From Bordetella sp. 02P26C-1 (lineage in GTDB: Bacteria > Pseudomonadota > Gammaproteobacteria > Burkholderiales > Burkholderiaceae_B): a stretch of 64,000 nucleotides of DNA. Numbering within the stretch: position 1 is the first letter of the stretch; each line of letters begins with the position of its first letter. The stretch lies in contig NZ_WSJB01000010.1 in the NCBI RefSeq assembly GCF_009763255.1, positions 1 to 64,000 on the forward strand, in the 5' to 3' direction. Below the pieces are notes generated by a model. It made no database searches. It was not told the DNA's origin and saw nothing but the letters and a program-made list of their open reading frames with translations. Both the position numbers and the translations under genes were made by a program. Shown here piece after piece: positions 37,211 through 44,883 of the stretch.

Positions 37211-38065
37211 ATGGCAGACTTGGAACTCATTTCCCAGCACCGCTGTTTCGGCGGTTGGCAACGTTTTTACCGGCATGCTTCGAGCGAAATCGGCCTGCCG
37301 ATGCGATTCTCTGTTTTCCTTCCGCCCCACGCAGAACGGGGCCCCGTGCCCGTGCTGTTTTATCTGGCAGGCCTGACCTGCACCGAGGAAACCTTCATGA
37401 TCAAAGGCGGCGCGCAACGGCTGGCCGCCGAATTGGGGATGATGCTGGTCGCCCCCGACACGAGCCCGCGTGGCGCGGGCGTGCCGGGCGAGGACGCGGA
37501 CTGGGATTTCGGTACCGGCGCGGGCTTTTATCTCGATGCGACAACGTCCGCCTGGCGGCCGCACTACCGCATGGAAAGCTATGTGACCAAAGAGCTGTAC
37601 GCCATCGCCACCGGGCAGCTGCCTGGCGACCCGGCGCGTACGGGGATCTTCGGCCATTCCATGGGCGGCCATGGCGCCCTGGTGCTGGCCCTGCGGCACC
37701 CAGATAAATTCCGCTCCGTTTCGGCCTTCGCGCCCATCGCTGCACCCACGCGCTGCCCCTGGGGGAAAAAGGCATTCGAGGGCTATCTTGGCACGGATAC
37801 CGAGGCCTGGAAGGCCTATGACGCCAGCGAACTCATGGCCCGGGCGCAGCGCCCCTTCCCGGAGGGGATTCTGATCGATCAAGGCCTGGCCGATGGCTTT
37901 TTGGCCGAGCAACTTTACCCCGAGGCCTTCGAGGATGCCTGCCGCCAGGCGAATCAGCCGCTGACGCTGCGGCGCCACGCGGACTACGACCACGGCTATT
38001 ACTTTATCTCGACCTTCATGGCCGACCATCTGCAGTTTCACGCCGAGCGACTGGGTTTGCGTTGA
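37211..38065 (+). CDS. fghA: S-formylglutathione hydrolase
   Basis: 284 aa alpha/beta hydrolase of the esterase D family. It has the nucleophile elbow GHSMGGHGAL (Ser), the oxyanion region YLAGLTCTEETFMIKGGAQR, SPRGAGVPGEDADWDFGTGAGFY, and the C-terminal catalytic His in DYDHGYYFI. It hydrolyses S-formylglutathione to formate and glutathione, the second step of glutathione-dependent formaldehyde detoxification. The partner dehydrogenase (adhC/frmA) is not in this window. A perfect GC palindrome (CCGGGGCGG/CCGCCCCGG, 38108-38125) after the gene may end the transcript. Confidence 0.93.
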   Translation: MADLELISQHRCFGGWQRFYRHASSEIGLPMRFSVFLPPHAERGPVPVLFYLAGLTCTEETFMIKGGAQRLAAELGMMLVAPDTSPRGAGVPGEDADWDFGTGAGFYLDATTSAWRPHYRMESYVTKELYAIATGQLPGDPARTGIFGHSMGGHGALVLALRHPDKFRSVSAFAPIAAPTRCPWGKKAFEGYLGTDTEAWKAYDASELMARAQRPFPEGILIDQGLADGFLAEQLYPEAFEDACRQANQPLTLRRHADYDHGYYFISTFMADHLQFHAERLGLR

Positions 38066-38132
38066 GGCGGCTTGCGGGCTATTGTGAATTGAATATCCCG
38101 CAACGCGCCGGGGCGGCCGCCCCGGTGTCTGA

Positions 38133-38834
38133 ATGGATGACCCGGTGATCAACGGTTTCGCTCCTTTTATCTGGATGGCCTTAGTTGCCCTGGTGGTGCT
38201 GATCCCCGGCGGCCTGCTGTTATTCGGCCGAGGCGGTCCACGCGATGCCCGAGGGCGGCGGATGTTCCGCCTGCGCCCTGTTCGGCGGCTGTTCGGCCTC
38301 CTGCTGATTCTGCTCGCCGCCGTGTCGGCTTTCCTGGCGCTGACGCTGGTGCAGTTTCTACGGCTGACCACAGACGTGCCGGTCGCCAGCGTGTCGATGC
38401 GTGAGCAGGCGCCCGGAGCGTTTGTCGTGACCACGGCGCTTTCGGGCAGCGCGGACCGCGACTATGTCCTGACGGGCGACCAGTGGCAGATCGACGCCAA
38501 GGTGATCCGCTGGCGCCTGCCCGCCCTGCTGGCGGGCGCGCCGCCCTTGTACCGATTCGAGCGTCTGGCCGGGCGCTACACCGATATCCGGCAGGAACAA
38601 GAGGCGCCGCGTAGCGTGCACGATTTGTCAGACTGGCCGGTGCCGGATCTAGCAGTGCTCAGGCAGGTGTTCCCCAACTGGCTGCCCTTTGTCGACGTGC
38701 AATACGGTAGCGCCGCCTATATGCCGATGTTCGACGGTGCGCGCTATCAGGTCTATATGGACCCGCGCGGGGCGGTAGTCATACGCCCGGGCGACACGGT
38801 GACCGCCGAGGCGTTGAAGCAGCGTGGCTGGTAG
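38133..38834 (+). CDS. Uncharacterised two-span membrane protein
   Basis: 233 aa. Two membrane segments are evident (about residues 11-31 and 52-73) with a basic loop between (GGPRDARGRRMFRLRPVRR). A roughly 155-residue soluble domain follows, rich in beta strands (YVLTGDQWQIDAKVIRW, LYRFERLAGRYTDIR). I recognise it only as a conserved hypothetical seen near fghA in related genomes; 'cation/multidrug efflux pump' labels sometimes given to it are not supported by what I see. It lies 67 bases after fghA, behind a GC palindrome. Confidence 0.7.
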   Translation: MDDPVINGFAPFIWMALVALVVLIPGGLLLFGRGGPRDARGRRMFRLRPVRRLFGLLLILLAAVSAFLALTLVQFLRLTTDVPVASVSMREQAPGAFVVTTALSGSADRDYVLTGDQWQIDAKVIRWRLPALLAGAPPLYRFERLAGRYTDIRQEQEAPRSVHDLSDWPVPDLAVLRQVFPNWLPFVDVQYGSAAYMPMFDGARYQVYMDPRGAVVIRPGDTVTAEALKQRGW

Positions 38835-38899
38835 CCCAGGCACAGAGGGTGCTGCCAGTCTGAATACGGTCCTAGCGTCACAAAATCTCAGACCAGTCT

Positions 38900-38926
38900 G
38901 AACTTTTACGCGGGCTGCCAGTCCAA
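38900..38926 (+). promoter_or_regulatory. sigmaE (RpoE)-type promoter of rpoH
   Basis: GAACTT (38900-38905), a 16-base spacer, then TCCAA (38922-38926). This matches the extracytoplasmic sigmaE consensus GAACTT-N16-TCtgA, including the spacing of the E. coli rpoH P3 promoter. Initiation would fall around 38931-38934, inside the left arm of the CIRCE element. Confidence 0.6.
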
Positions 38927-38953
38927 TTAGCACTCACATGGAGAGAGTGCTAA
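38927..38953 (+). promoter_or_regulatory. CIRCE element (HrcA operator)
   Basis: TTAGCACTC (38927-38935), nine bases, GAGTGCTAA (38945-38953). This is a perfect match to the CIRCE consensus with perfect arms and the exact spacer. CIRCE is the binding site of the heat-shock repressor HrcA. It lies 44 bases before the rpoH ATG and overlaps the predicted transcription start, a position suited to repression. hrcA itself is outside the window. Confidence 0.92.
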
Positions 38954-38997
38954 TATCAAAGAATCCCGCTGTCAATTCCCACCTGGAGGACGCAACC

Positions 38998-39882
38998 ATG
39001 AATCAACCCGGTAGCTCGTTGGCCCTTACTGGCAACGCCCTGGCGTTGGCCGTTGCCAATCCGGGCTCGCTAGGCACCATCGAGGCCTATATTTCCGCCG
39101 TCAACCGTCTGCCGGTCCTGACGGCCGAACGCGAAACCGAATTAGGTCGCCGCCTGCGCGATAACGACGATCTCGAGGCGGCTCGAGAACTCGTGTTGTC
39201 GCACCTGCGCCTGGTGGTGTCGGTTGCCCGTCAGTATCTGGGCTACGGCCTGCCGCACGCCGACCTAATCCAAGAAGGCAACGTCGGCCTGATGAAGGCC
39301 GTCAAGCGTTTCGATCCCGAGCGTGGTGTACGCCTGGTGTCGTTCGCCGTCCATTGGATCAAAGCCGAAATTCACGAATTCATCATCCGCAACTGGCGCA
39401 TGGTGAAGGTCGCTACCACCAAAGCACAGCGCAAGCTGTTCTTTAACCTGCGCAGCATGCGCCCCGATGGCCAAACGCTCGATCGCGAGCAAGTCGACCA
39501 TATCGCGCAAGCGCTTAACGTACGCCGCGAAGACGTCAGCGAAATGGAAGTCCGCCTGTCCGGCCGTGATCTGTCGCTGGAAAAGCAGGATGACGACGAG
39601 GACGCTTACGCGCCCATTTCGTACCTCTCTGACGAAGGGCAAGCCGAACCCACTCGCGTGCTGGATCGTCGTGAATACGATCAGCTGCAAGGCACCGGCT
39701 TGGCCAACGCGCTCGAGGCCCTGGATCCGCGCGCGCGCCGCATTATCGAGGCGCGCTGGCTGCAGGACGAGGGCGGCGCCACGTTGCAGGATCTGGCCCA
39801 AGAGTTCGGCGTATCGGCCGAGCGTATTCGCCAGATTGAAGCGGCGGCACTGAAGAAGATGCGCGGCGCGTTATCTGCCTGA
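38998..39882 (+). CDS. rpoH: RNA polymerase sigma-32 factor (heat shock)
   Basis: 294 aa from the ATG at 38998, chosen for TGGAGGA 7-13 bases upstream; an in-frame ATG at 38938 falls within the CIRCE spacer. It has region 1.2 (LGTIEAYISAVNRLPVLTAEREXE-like), region 2 (HLRLVVSVARQYLGYGLPHADLIQEGN), the RpoH box (TKAQRKLFFNLR, about residue 139) that separates sigma32 from other sigma-70 group members, and region 4 with a helix-turn-helix (LQDLAQEFGVSAERIRQIE). It directs heat-shock transcription. Confidence 0.97.
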   Translation: MNQPGSSLALTGNALALAVANPGSLGTIEAYISAVNRLPVLTAERETELGRRLRDNDDLEAARELVLSHLRLVVSVARQYLGYGLPHADLIQEGNVGLMKAVKRFDPERGVRLVSFAVHWIKAEIHEFIIRNWRMVKVATTKAQRKLFFNLRSMRPDGQTLDREQVDHIAQALNVRREDVSEMEVRLSGRDLSLEKQDDDEDAYAPISYLSDEGQAEPTRVLDRREYDQLQGTGLANALEALDPRARRIIEARWLQDEGGATLQDLAQEFGVSAERIRQIEAAALKKMRGALSA

Positions 39883-39921
39883 CGCTGTTTTTGCCGGCTG
39901 GTAAGGTCCGGTACACATAAA

Positions 39922-39965
39922 ACGGCCTCCTGGGTGTGAGATGAATGTCCACCTCAGGGGGCCGT
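39922..39965 (+). terminator. Terminator-like hairpin after rpoH
   Basis: ACGGCCTCCT (39922-39931) pairs with AGGGGGCCGT (39956-39965) with one G-U pair, extended inside by GGTG/CACC. Only GCCGTTT follows on the plus strand, while TTTTATG follows on the minus strand. It could end rpoH inefficiently, allowing read-through into the downstream RNA element. Confidence 0.5.
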
Positions 39966-40117
39966 GCCGTTTACACACGGCCTATGGCTTACTGCGGTGC
40001 TCTACGGGCACGCCCATACCGGGAATGGCTTACATTTTGATGCAATTTCTAGCCCCGTAATGGTCCCGATCTGGAAACTAAATTGCCGTAAACGTGACTA
40101 ACCACTGTAGACGACAA
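39966..40117. other. Intergenic stretch between the rpoH hairpin and the candidate sRNA
   Basis: No coding frame is supported. A small palindrome GCCGT-TTACAC-ACGGC (39966-39981) follows the rpoH hairpin. A 9-base direct repeat ATGGCTTAC occurs at 39984-39992 and 40025-40033. A weak promoter-like pair TTGCCG (40083-40088) and TGTAGA (40106-40111) with 17-base spacing points toward the sRNA candidate. Confidence 0.35.
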
Positions 40118-40227
40118 TCGCCGTTCACGGCACATGTAGTCTTGCATCCGTTTCGGCTTCTCCTCTTCCCCTCCCCTAAGAAACGGATGCTTGCAGGGCA
40201 CCTCGCATATCGGTGCCCTATTTTTTT
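40118..40227 (+). ncRNA. Candidate small RNA with C/U-rich anti-Shine-Dalgarno loop
   Basis: Two structures in tandem. GCATCCGTTTC (40144-40154) and GAAACGGATGC (40180-40190) form a perfect 11-bp stem. Its 25-base loop (40155-40179) is almost only C and T, with TCTCCTC and CCCCTCCCC, the complement of Shine-Dalgarno sequences. Four bases on, AGGGCACC (40195-40202) and GGTGCCCT (40212-40219) form an intrinsic terminator followed by A and seven T. No T run exists on the opposite strand, so the RNA reads rightward. The 5' end is a guess from a weak promoter; it could also be the processed 3' end of the rpoH mRNA. No protein-coding frame explains it. Confidence 0.6.
40195..40227 (+). terminator. 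Strong intrinsic terminator of the sRNA candidate
   Basis: An 8-bp perfect stem AGGGCACC/GGTGCCCT with a 9-base loop, followed by ATTTTTTT (40220-40227). It ends 20 bases before the 3' end of the convergent phosphodiesterase gene. Confidence 0.9.
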
Positions 40228-40247
40228 GCCTGCTCGCCCTGGGTCCG

Positions 40248-41063
40248 TCAGGCCGCCTGTGACCTCGTCTGCACCGCCTGCCACGCTGCCGCGCCGATAC
40301 GACGCACGCCCGTGGCAAACGAGCCGTCCTGATAAAGCTTTAACCAGCGGTAGCCGGGTGGCGACGGGTCGATCGCATGTTTGCCATCGCGAACAGTAAA
40401 TTGAAAACAGGTCGAAGGCGTCGCCAGCAGACGCAGATGATGGCGGCGGCGATCCAGCGCCTGATGCACATGACCCCACAGCAGCACGCGCGTGCGCGGC
40501 AGCGCGGCCAGGCGCTGAAACAGCGTAGACGCGTTTTCCAACATCATGGTGTCGGTAAAGCCGCTGGCGACTTGGATAGGATTGTGATGCAGGGCCACCA
40601 GCACATGACGATCTTGATCGCCGGCTGCGGTTTCCAATAAATCCAGCTGTTCATCGCTGAGATATCCTGCGTTCGAGCCCGGAATGGTGGAATCCAGCAT
40701 CACGACGCGCCACGCGCCGATATCGACCACAGGGTCGGTCCAGGGTCCCAGCACCTCGCGCATCACCAGGGGATCATCATGGTTGCCGGGCAGACAACGC
40801 ACAGGCCAGTTTGTTTGCGCCAATACCTTTTGTAGACGTTCGTAGGCACACGGCGAACCATCTTGCGACAGATCCCCGGTGGCCAGCACCAGATCCGGGC
40901 GATGCCCGTTCGCGCGCACCAGATCGATCACCGCGCGCAGACTGGCATCGGTGTTGACATGGCACATTTCGCTTTCCGGCTCGGCCATCAAGTGCAAATC
41001 GGTGAGTTGTACCAACAGCTTGGGCGCCTCGGCACGGACAGAGCTGGAATGTGAAGCCTTCAA
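40248..41063 (-). CDS. CpdA-like 3',5'-cyclic AMP phosphodiesterase (metallophosphoesterase)
   Basis: 271 aa. All metallophosphoesterase motifs are present: QLTDLHLM, ATGDLSQDG, PGNHDD, ALHHNPI and WGHVHQ. This is the class III cyclic nucleotide phosphodiesterase layout, so hydrolysis of cAMP is the best prediction, though substrate cannot be proved from sequence. The start is TTG (41061-41063) with GGAGG five bases upstream; no in-frame ATG precedes the first motif. It diverges from an antiporter gene with a cyclic-nucleotide-binding-type domain, 184 bases apart, which suggests a shared signalling theme. Confidence 0.85.
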   Translation of the reverse strand: MKASHSSSVRAEAPKLLVQLTDLHLMAEPESEMCHVNTDASLRAVIDLVRANGHRPDLVLATGDLSQDGSPCAYERLQKVLAQTNWPVRCLPGNHDDPLVMREVLGPWTDPVVDIGAWRVVMLDSTIPGSNAGYLSDEQLDLLETAAGDQDRHVLVALHHNPIQVASGFTDTMMLENASTLFQRLAALPRTRVLLWGHVHQALDRRRHHLRLLATPSTCFQFTVRDGKHAIDPSPPGYRWLKLYQDGSFATGVRRIGAAAWQAVQTRSQAA

Positions 41064-41247
41064 AGGGCCTCCATGCAGTTTATTAAAGCTCAGTACCTTA
41101 CCGAAAAAGCCGCCGAAATGGGTGGTTTCTCCGCGAGCCGCGTAACCAAACGTGCTGAATTCTGCGGGGGCACGCGGGCAAGCATCGCGACGAAAAAGCG
41201 CTATTCTGTGAGCCTGGCTGAACTCTCAGCGTCTCGACACTTCCTCC

Positions 41248-43818
41248 ATGGATATTGGATTCATTGTTTTTGGACTTGCGGGCCTGCTTACGCTGGTCTG
41301 TTTCATGCCGCCCTTAGCGGGCCGCGTCAAGCTGCCCTATTCCGTGCTGCTGGCAATCGTGGGGTGTTTGCTGGGTGTGGGCCTGCACCTGCATGGCTGG
41401 GCGCCTCCGGTGCTGGGCGACCTGTTCGACACCATCGAGCGGTTCGAAATTTCGTCCGAAACTTTCCTGATGGTGTTTCTGCCCGTGCTGCTGTTCGAGA
41501 CGGCACTGGCGATGAACGTGCGTCGCCTGATGGACGATATTGGTCCTATTTTGATGATGGCGATCGTGGCAGTGGTGGTGTGTACGCTGGTGGTCGGCTG
41601 GACCGTCAATGCCGTGTCGTCGTATGGGATGGTCGCGTGTTTGTTGCTTGGCGCCATCGTGGCCACCACCGATCCGGTGGCCGTGGTCGGTATTTTCCGC
41701 GAGGTGGGCGCGCCCAAGCGGCTGACAACATTGGTCGAGGGCGAGGCCCTGTTCAACGACGCGGCGTCGATTGCGTTGTACTCGGTGCTGCTGGCCGTCC
41801 TGGGCGGTACGGGCACCTTGAGCGCCGGGGGCGTGTTTACCGATTTCATCACGCACTTTATTGGAGGAGGCGTGGCAGGCTTTGTCATGGGCCGGGCGGC
41901 ATGTTTTCTGTTTGCCTGGTTGCGCGGCTTTCCTACAGCAGAAATCACGCTGACACTGACCCTAGCCTATCTCTCGTTCTTTATTTCCGAGCATTATCTC
42001 GGCGTGTCGGGCGTAGTCGCCACGGTGATCGCGGGCTTGGTCGTGGGGTCTACCGGCCGCACGCGCATGTCGCCGGTGACCTTCGAGCACCTGGCCAGTT
42101 CCTGGGAACAATTCGGCTTCTGGGCGAACTCGCTGATCTTTATTTTCGCGGCGATGCTGGTGCCCAAGCTCATGGCCGCCACGGACCCGCAAGAGTTGCT
42201 GCTGATTGTCGTGGTGTTTGTGGCGACCCTGTTCGCCCGTGCGTTGGTCGTATTCGGGCTGCTGCCACTACTGGGTTTGACGCCCTTTGGCACGAAGGTC
42301 AGCACGCCATACAAAACCGTCATGACCTGGGGAGGCTTGCGCGGCGCCGTGTCGCTGGCGCTGGCCTTGGCCGTGACCGAGCAAAGCGCCGTTCCCGAGG
42401 CCGAGAGACACTTTATTGCCGTGGTGACCACGGGCTTTGTGCTGGCCACGCTGTTCATCAACGGCATGACGTTGCGCCCGCTGATTCGAATGCTGGGGAT
42501 CAATCAGCTCTCGAGTGCCGAGCGCACGATACGCAATCAGGCCTTGATGGTGGCGCTGGGGGACCTGCAGGGCAAGGCCGACGAAATCGCGGACACCGAC
42601 CACATCAGTCCGGAAGCCCGCGACCGCATACACTCGGTGTTCGATGCCAGCCTGGCCAGTGTGCACGATGGCCAAGTGGGCCAGATGTCGCACGAGCAGC
42701 GGGTCCAAGTCGGGCTGGTCATTCTCGCGCAGCGCGAGCAGGAAATGTTTTTCGATATCCTGAAGGCGCAGATCGTGGACTGGCGTCTGGCCGAGTCGCT
42801 ATTGGCGCGATCGGAACGATTAGAAGACGTGGTGCGTAACGGTGGGCTGGAAGGCTTTGAAAAGGGCATGGCGGCGGATGTTCGCTATTCACGCGGTTTC
42901 CGTATCGCGCTGCGCATGCACTACATGTTTGGCTTTCAAGGATGGCTGGCCTACGAGTTGGGTAAACGGTTTGCGAGCCTCTTGACCAAGCGGTCCGTGG
43001 CACAGCGGTTAATTATCTTCGCCCAACAGCAGATCGCGCCCTTGCTCGGCGATGCGGCCGCCCAACAAATCGTGGCTGTGCATCAGCGCCGCCTCGACAT
43101 GATTGTCCATGCCTTGCAATCGCTGAATCTGCAATATCCCTCCTACGCATTGTGGTTGCAGGAAAGCTACCTGGGTCGCACGGCGCGCGAGCTGGAACGC
43201 ATCCGCTATCACGACATGCTCGAGCAGTTCCTCATCAGCGGCGAGGTTTATGCGGATCTCATGAGTCAGCTCAAAGGACGCTGGCGTCATATCGACAAGC
43301 ACCCGCCGCTGGATATGGAGCTCAGCGCCGCCGAACTCATCAAGCGTGTGCCTTTGTTCGAAGGTTTAAGCGCCGATTCCCTGCATGCGATCGGCCGGTT
43401 GCTCAAACCCCGCCTCGCGCTGCCGGACCAACCGGTACTCACGCGCGGACGTCACGGGCTGGAGATGTGCTTTGTCGCCTCGGGTGCGGTGTCCGTGCAT
43501 TTGCCCGATGGCACGACGATCGAACTAGGCAGTGGCGAATTCTTTGGCGAACTGGCGCTGCTGGGCGAACAGCAGATCACGCCGGACGTGCATTCACTGG
43601 GATATAGCAAGCTCTTGATGCTGTCCCTGCGCGACTTCGAGGCCTTGCTTGCGCGCGATGCCGATTTGCGCGAACGGGTGCAGCTGGTGGCCAAACAGCG
43701 GCTGCGCGCGATCGAGGTCTGGAAACAGTATTCGCAAACCGGTACGACCACCCCGTCCGAAAAGCCCGCCGATCCCCCCGCGGACATCGGCCCGGCAGCC
43801 CCGTCCAACGTCAGCTAG
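41248..43818 (+). CDS. CPA1-family Na+/H+ antiporter with C-terminal cyclic-nucleotide-binding-like domain
   Basis: 856 aa. Residues about 1-415 are 12-13 membrane helices with the NhaP/CPA1 hallmarks TTDPVAVVGIFREVGAPKRL and EGEALFNDAASIALYS, and MTWGGLRGAVSLALAL. A long helical cytoplasmic region follows (about 430-690). Then comes a cNMP-type beta-roll (about 694-835: LFEGLSADSLHAI, SGAVSVHLPDG, GEFFGELALLGE). The phosphate-binding cassette keeps Gly-Glu but the Arg expected shortly after is missing (QQITPDVHS), so cAMP binding is doubtful. This fusion resembles sperm-type NHE architecture. A divergent CpdA-like gene sits next to it. Confidence 0.88.
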   Translation: MDIGFIVFGLAGLLTLVCFMPPLAGRVKLPYSVLLAIVGCLLGVGLHLHGWAPPVLGDLFDTIERFEISSETFLMVFLPVLLFETALAMNVRRLMDDIGPILMMAIVAVVVCTLVVGWTVNAVSSYGMVACLLLGAIVATTDPVAVVGIFREVGAPKRLTTLVEGEALFNDAASIALYSVLLAVLGGTGTLSAGGVFTDFITHFIGGGVAGFVMGRAACFLFAWLRGFPTAEITLTLTLAYLSFFISEHYLGVSGVVATVIAGLVVGSTGRTRMSPVTFEHLASSWEQFGFWANSLIFIFAAMLVPKLMAATDPQELLLIVVVFVATLFARALVVFGLLPLLGLTPFGTKVSTPYKTVMTWGGLRGAVSLALALAVTEQSAVPEAERHFIAVVTTGFVLATLFINGMTLRPLIRMLGINQLSSAERTIRNQALMVALGDLQGKADEIADTDHISPEARDRIHSVFDASLASVHDGQVGQMSHEQRVQVGLVILAQREQEMFFDILKAQIVDWRLAESLLARSERLEDVVRNGGLEGFEKGMAADVRYSRGFRIALRMHYMFGFQGWLAYELGKRFASLLTKRSVAQRLIIFAQQQIAPLLGDAAAQQIVAVHQRRLDMIVHALQSLNLQYPSYALWLQESYLGRTARELERIRYHDMLEQFLISGEVYADLMSQLKGRWRHIDKHPPLDMELSAAELIKRVPLFEGLSADSLHAIGRLLKPRLALPDQPVLTRGRHGLEMCFVASGAVSVHLPDGTTIELGSGEFFGELALLGEQQITPDVHSLGYSKLLMLSLRDFEALLARDADLRERVQLVAKQRLRAIEVWKQYSQTGTTTPSEKPADPPADIGPAAPSNVS

Positions 43819-43819
43819 C

Positions 43820-44647
43820 TTAAATCTCGCCGTGCGCGTGGCGGCGGGTGATGTCTTCCAGGATGACGAGCGCGGCTTCTACCGTGAAGTCGCCCTCGTC
43901 GATGCGACGCAGAGCCTCGGCCACGCTGATCTGTTCAATTTCCATGACCTCGCCATCCTGGTTCACCGGGCATGTGCCGGCCGGCAACACGCAGGTGCTG
44001 GTGAGAATGTCCTCGACCTGATAACCCTCCGGCAGGCGACGGTGCATGCGCAATACCGTGCGCAACGGCGTACGGGCCGCGAGACTGTCGGGCGAGAGGC
44101 CGGCTTCTTCCGCGCATTCGCGCAATAGTGCGTGTTCCAGATCTTCCTGACTGCTGGCTAAACCGCCAACCAGCGTGTCCCACATGCCGGGATCGGTGGA
44201 TTTACTCAACGCACGACGCGCGACCCACAATTCACCGTCCGGCGTCCAGGCATTCAGATGCACGGCGCGGGTCAATAGACCCAGGGGCCGCATGGCGGCG
44301 CGTTCGATCATGCCGAGCCGGGTGTCCATGGCGAATACATCCATGAGCTCATTACGCCAGCCGCGCAGGCAGTCGGCTTCGCGCAGCGTCTGTGCAACCC
44401 GAGCAAGCAATGCGTCCAGCTCGGCGCCCACGGGCAGCCCTGTTCCAATGCGCAGCGCATCGGGTTGCACTTGTACGCCAGCCAGCTGGCTGAGCGCATC
44501 GCAGGCGGCGTGCGTGGCCCACCCACAGCAATGGTCGGCAATATAGAGCGGGCGCGCTAATTCTGGCGGCGGCTCTTGTACGCGCTCGGCTAACCGCGTG
44601 TAGCGCGCGGACCAATGGGCGTCGTTGTCAATCGGGGCATATAACAT
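43820..44647 (-). CDS. Nudix hydrolase with DUF4743 N-terminal domain
   Basis: 275 aa. The N-terminal half is a DUF4743-type region ending LLTRAVHLNAW. The Nudix box is exact: GGLASSQEDLEHALLRECAE then EAGL, matching G-x5-E-x7-REUxEExGU. The nearest known relatives are thiamine-pyrophosphate-type Nudix enzymes (Tnr3-like) that clean up oxidised or analogue diphosphates; substrate is an inference. Its stop is two bases from the antiporter stop on the other strand. The upstream side faces the cytochrome oxidase operon. Confidence 0.88.
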   Translation of the reverse strand: MLYAPIDNDAHWSARYTRLAERVQEPPPELARPLYIADHCCGWATHAACDALSQLAGVQVQPDALRIGTGLPVGAELDALLARVAQTLREADCLRGWRNELMDVFAMDTRLGMIERAAMRPLGLLTRAVHLNAWTPDGELWVARRALSKSTDPGMWDTLVGGLASSQEDLEHALLRECAEEAGLSPDSLAARTPLRTVLRMHRRLPEGYQVEDILTSTCVLPAGTCPVNQDGEVMEIEQISVAEALRRIDEGDFTVEAALVILEDITRRHAHGEI

Positions 44648-44723
44648 GGGTGGATTTTAGTGCACACGGCCAACGCCGGCGCGCGCCGGATCGATGTTGT
44701 TGTGTATGATGCTGGAGCGTGAG

Positions 44724-44752
44724 ATAACACCGGAAGGGGCGTCCGCTATAAT
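44724..44752 (+). promoter_or_regulatory. sigma70-type promoter of the cytochrome oxidase operon
   Basis: -35 ATAACA (44724-44729, four of six), 17-base spacer, perfect -10 TATAAT (44747-44752). Predicted start near 44759 gives a leader of about 125 bases before ctaC. The divergent Nudix gene starts 77 bases upstream of the -35. Confidence 0.55.
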
Positions 44753-44883
44753 TCCGAGGTTAGGGATTCAGGCCGGCCGCCGTCTCTGGGTCCAAGTCGC
44801 ACCTGCCGTCTTAATAATTGCGAGCATTCCGTCCGCTGCAGCATCCCGGCCCGGAAGAGCCCGCAACATGTTTCGGAGTAAGC

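Noticed and set aside
38938-38997. Upstream in-frame ATG for rpoH at 38938
   Set aside because: It lies in the CIRCE spacer, lacks a suitable ribosome site, and would start at or near the predicted transcription start. The ATG at 38998 with TGGAGGA is preferred.
40020-40070. sigma54- or sigma32-type promoter for the sRNA candidate
   Set aside because: TGGCTTA-N4-TTGAT lacks the essential GC of the sigma54 -12 element, and CCCCGTAAT lacks a -35 at the right distance, so neither is claimed.
41073-42839. A 588-codon plus-strand frame overlapping the antiporter gene
   Set aside because: It is out of frame with the clear CPA1 antiporter, is Arg/Gly-rich without membrane segments or motifs, and begins in the divergent promoter region.
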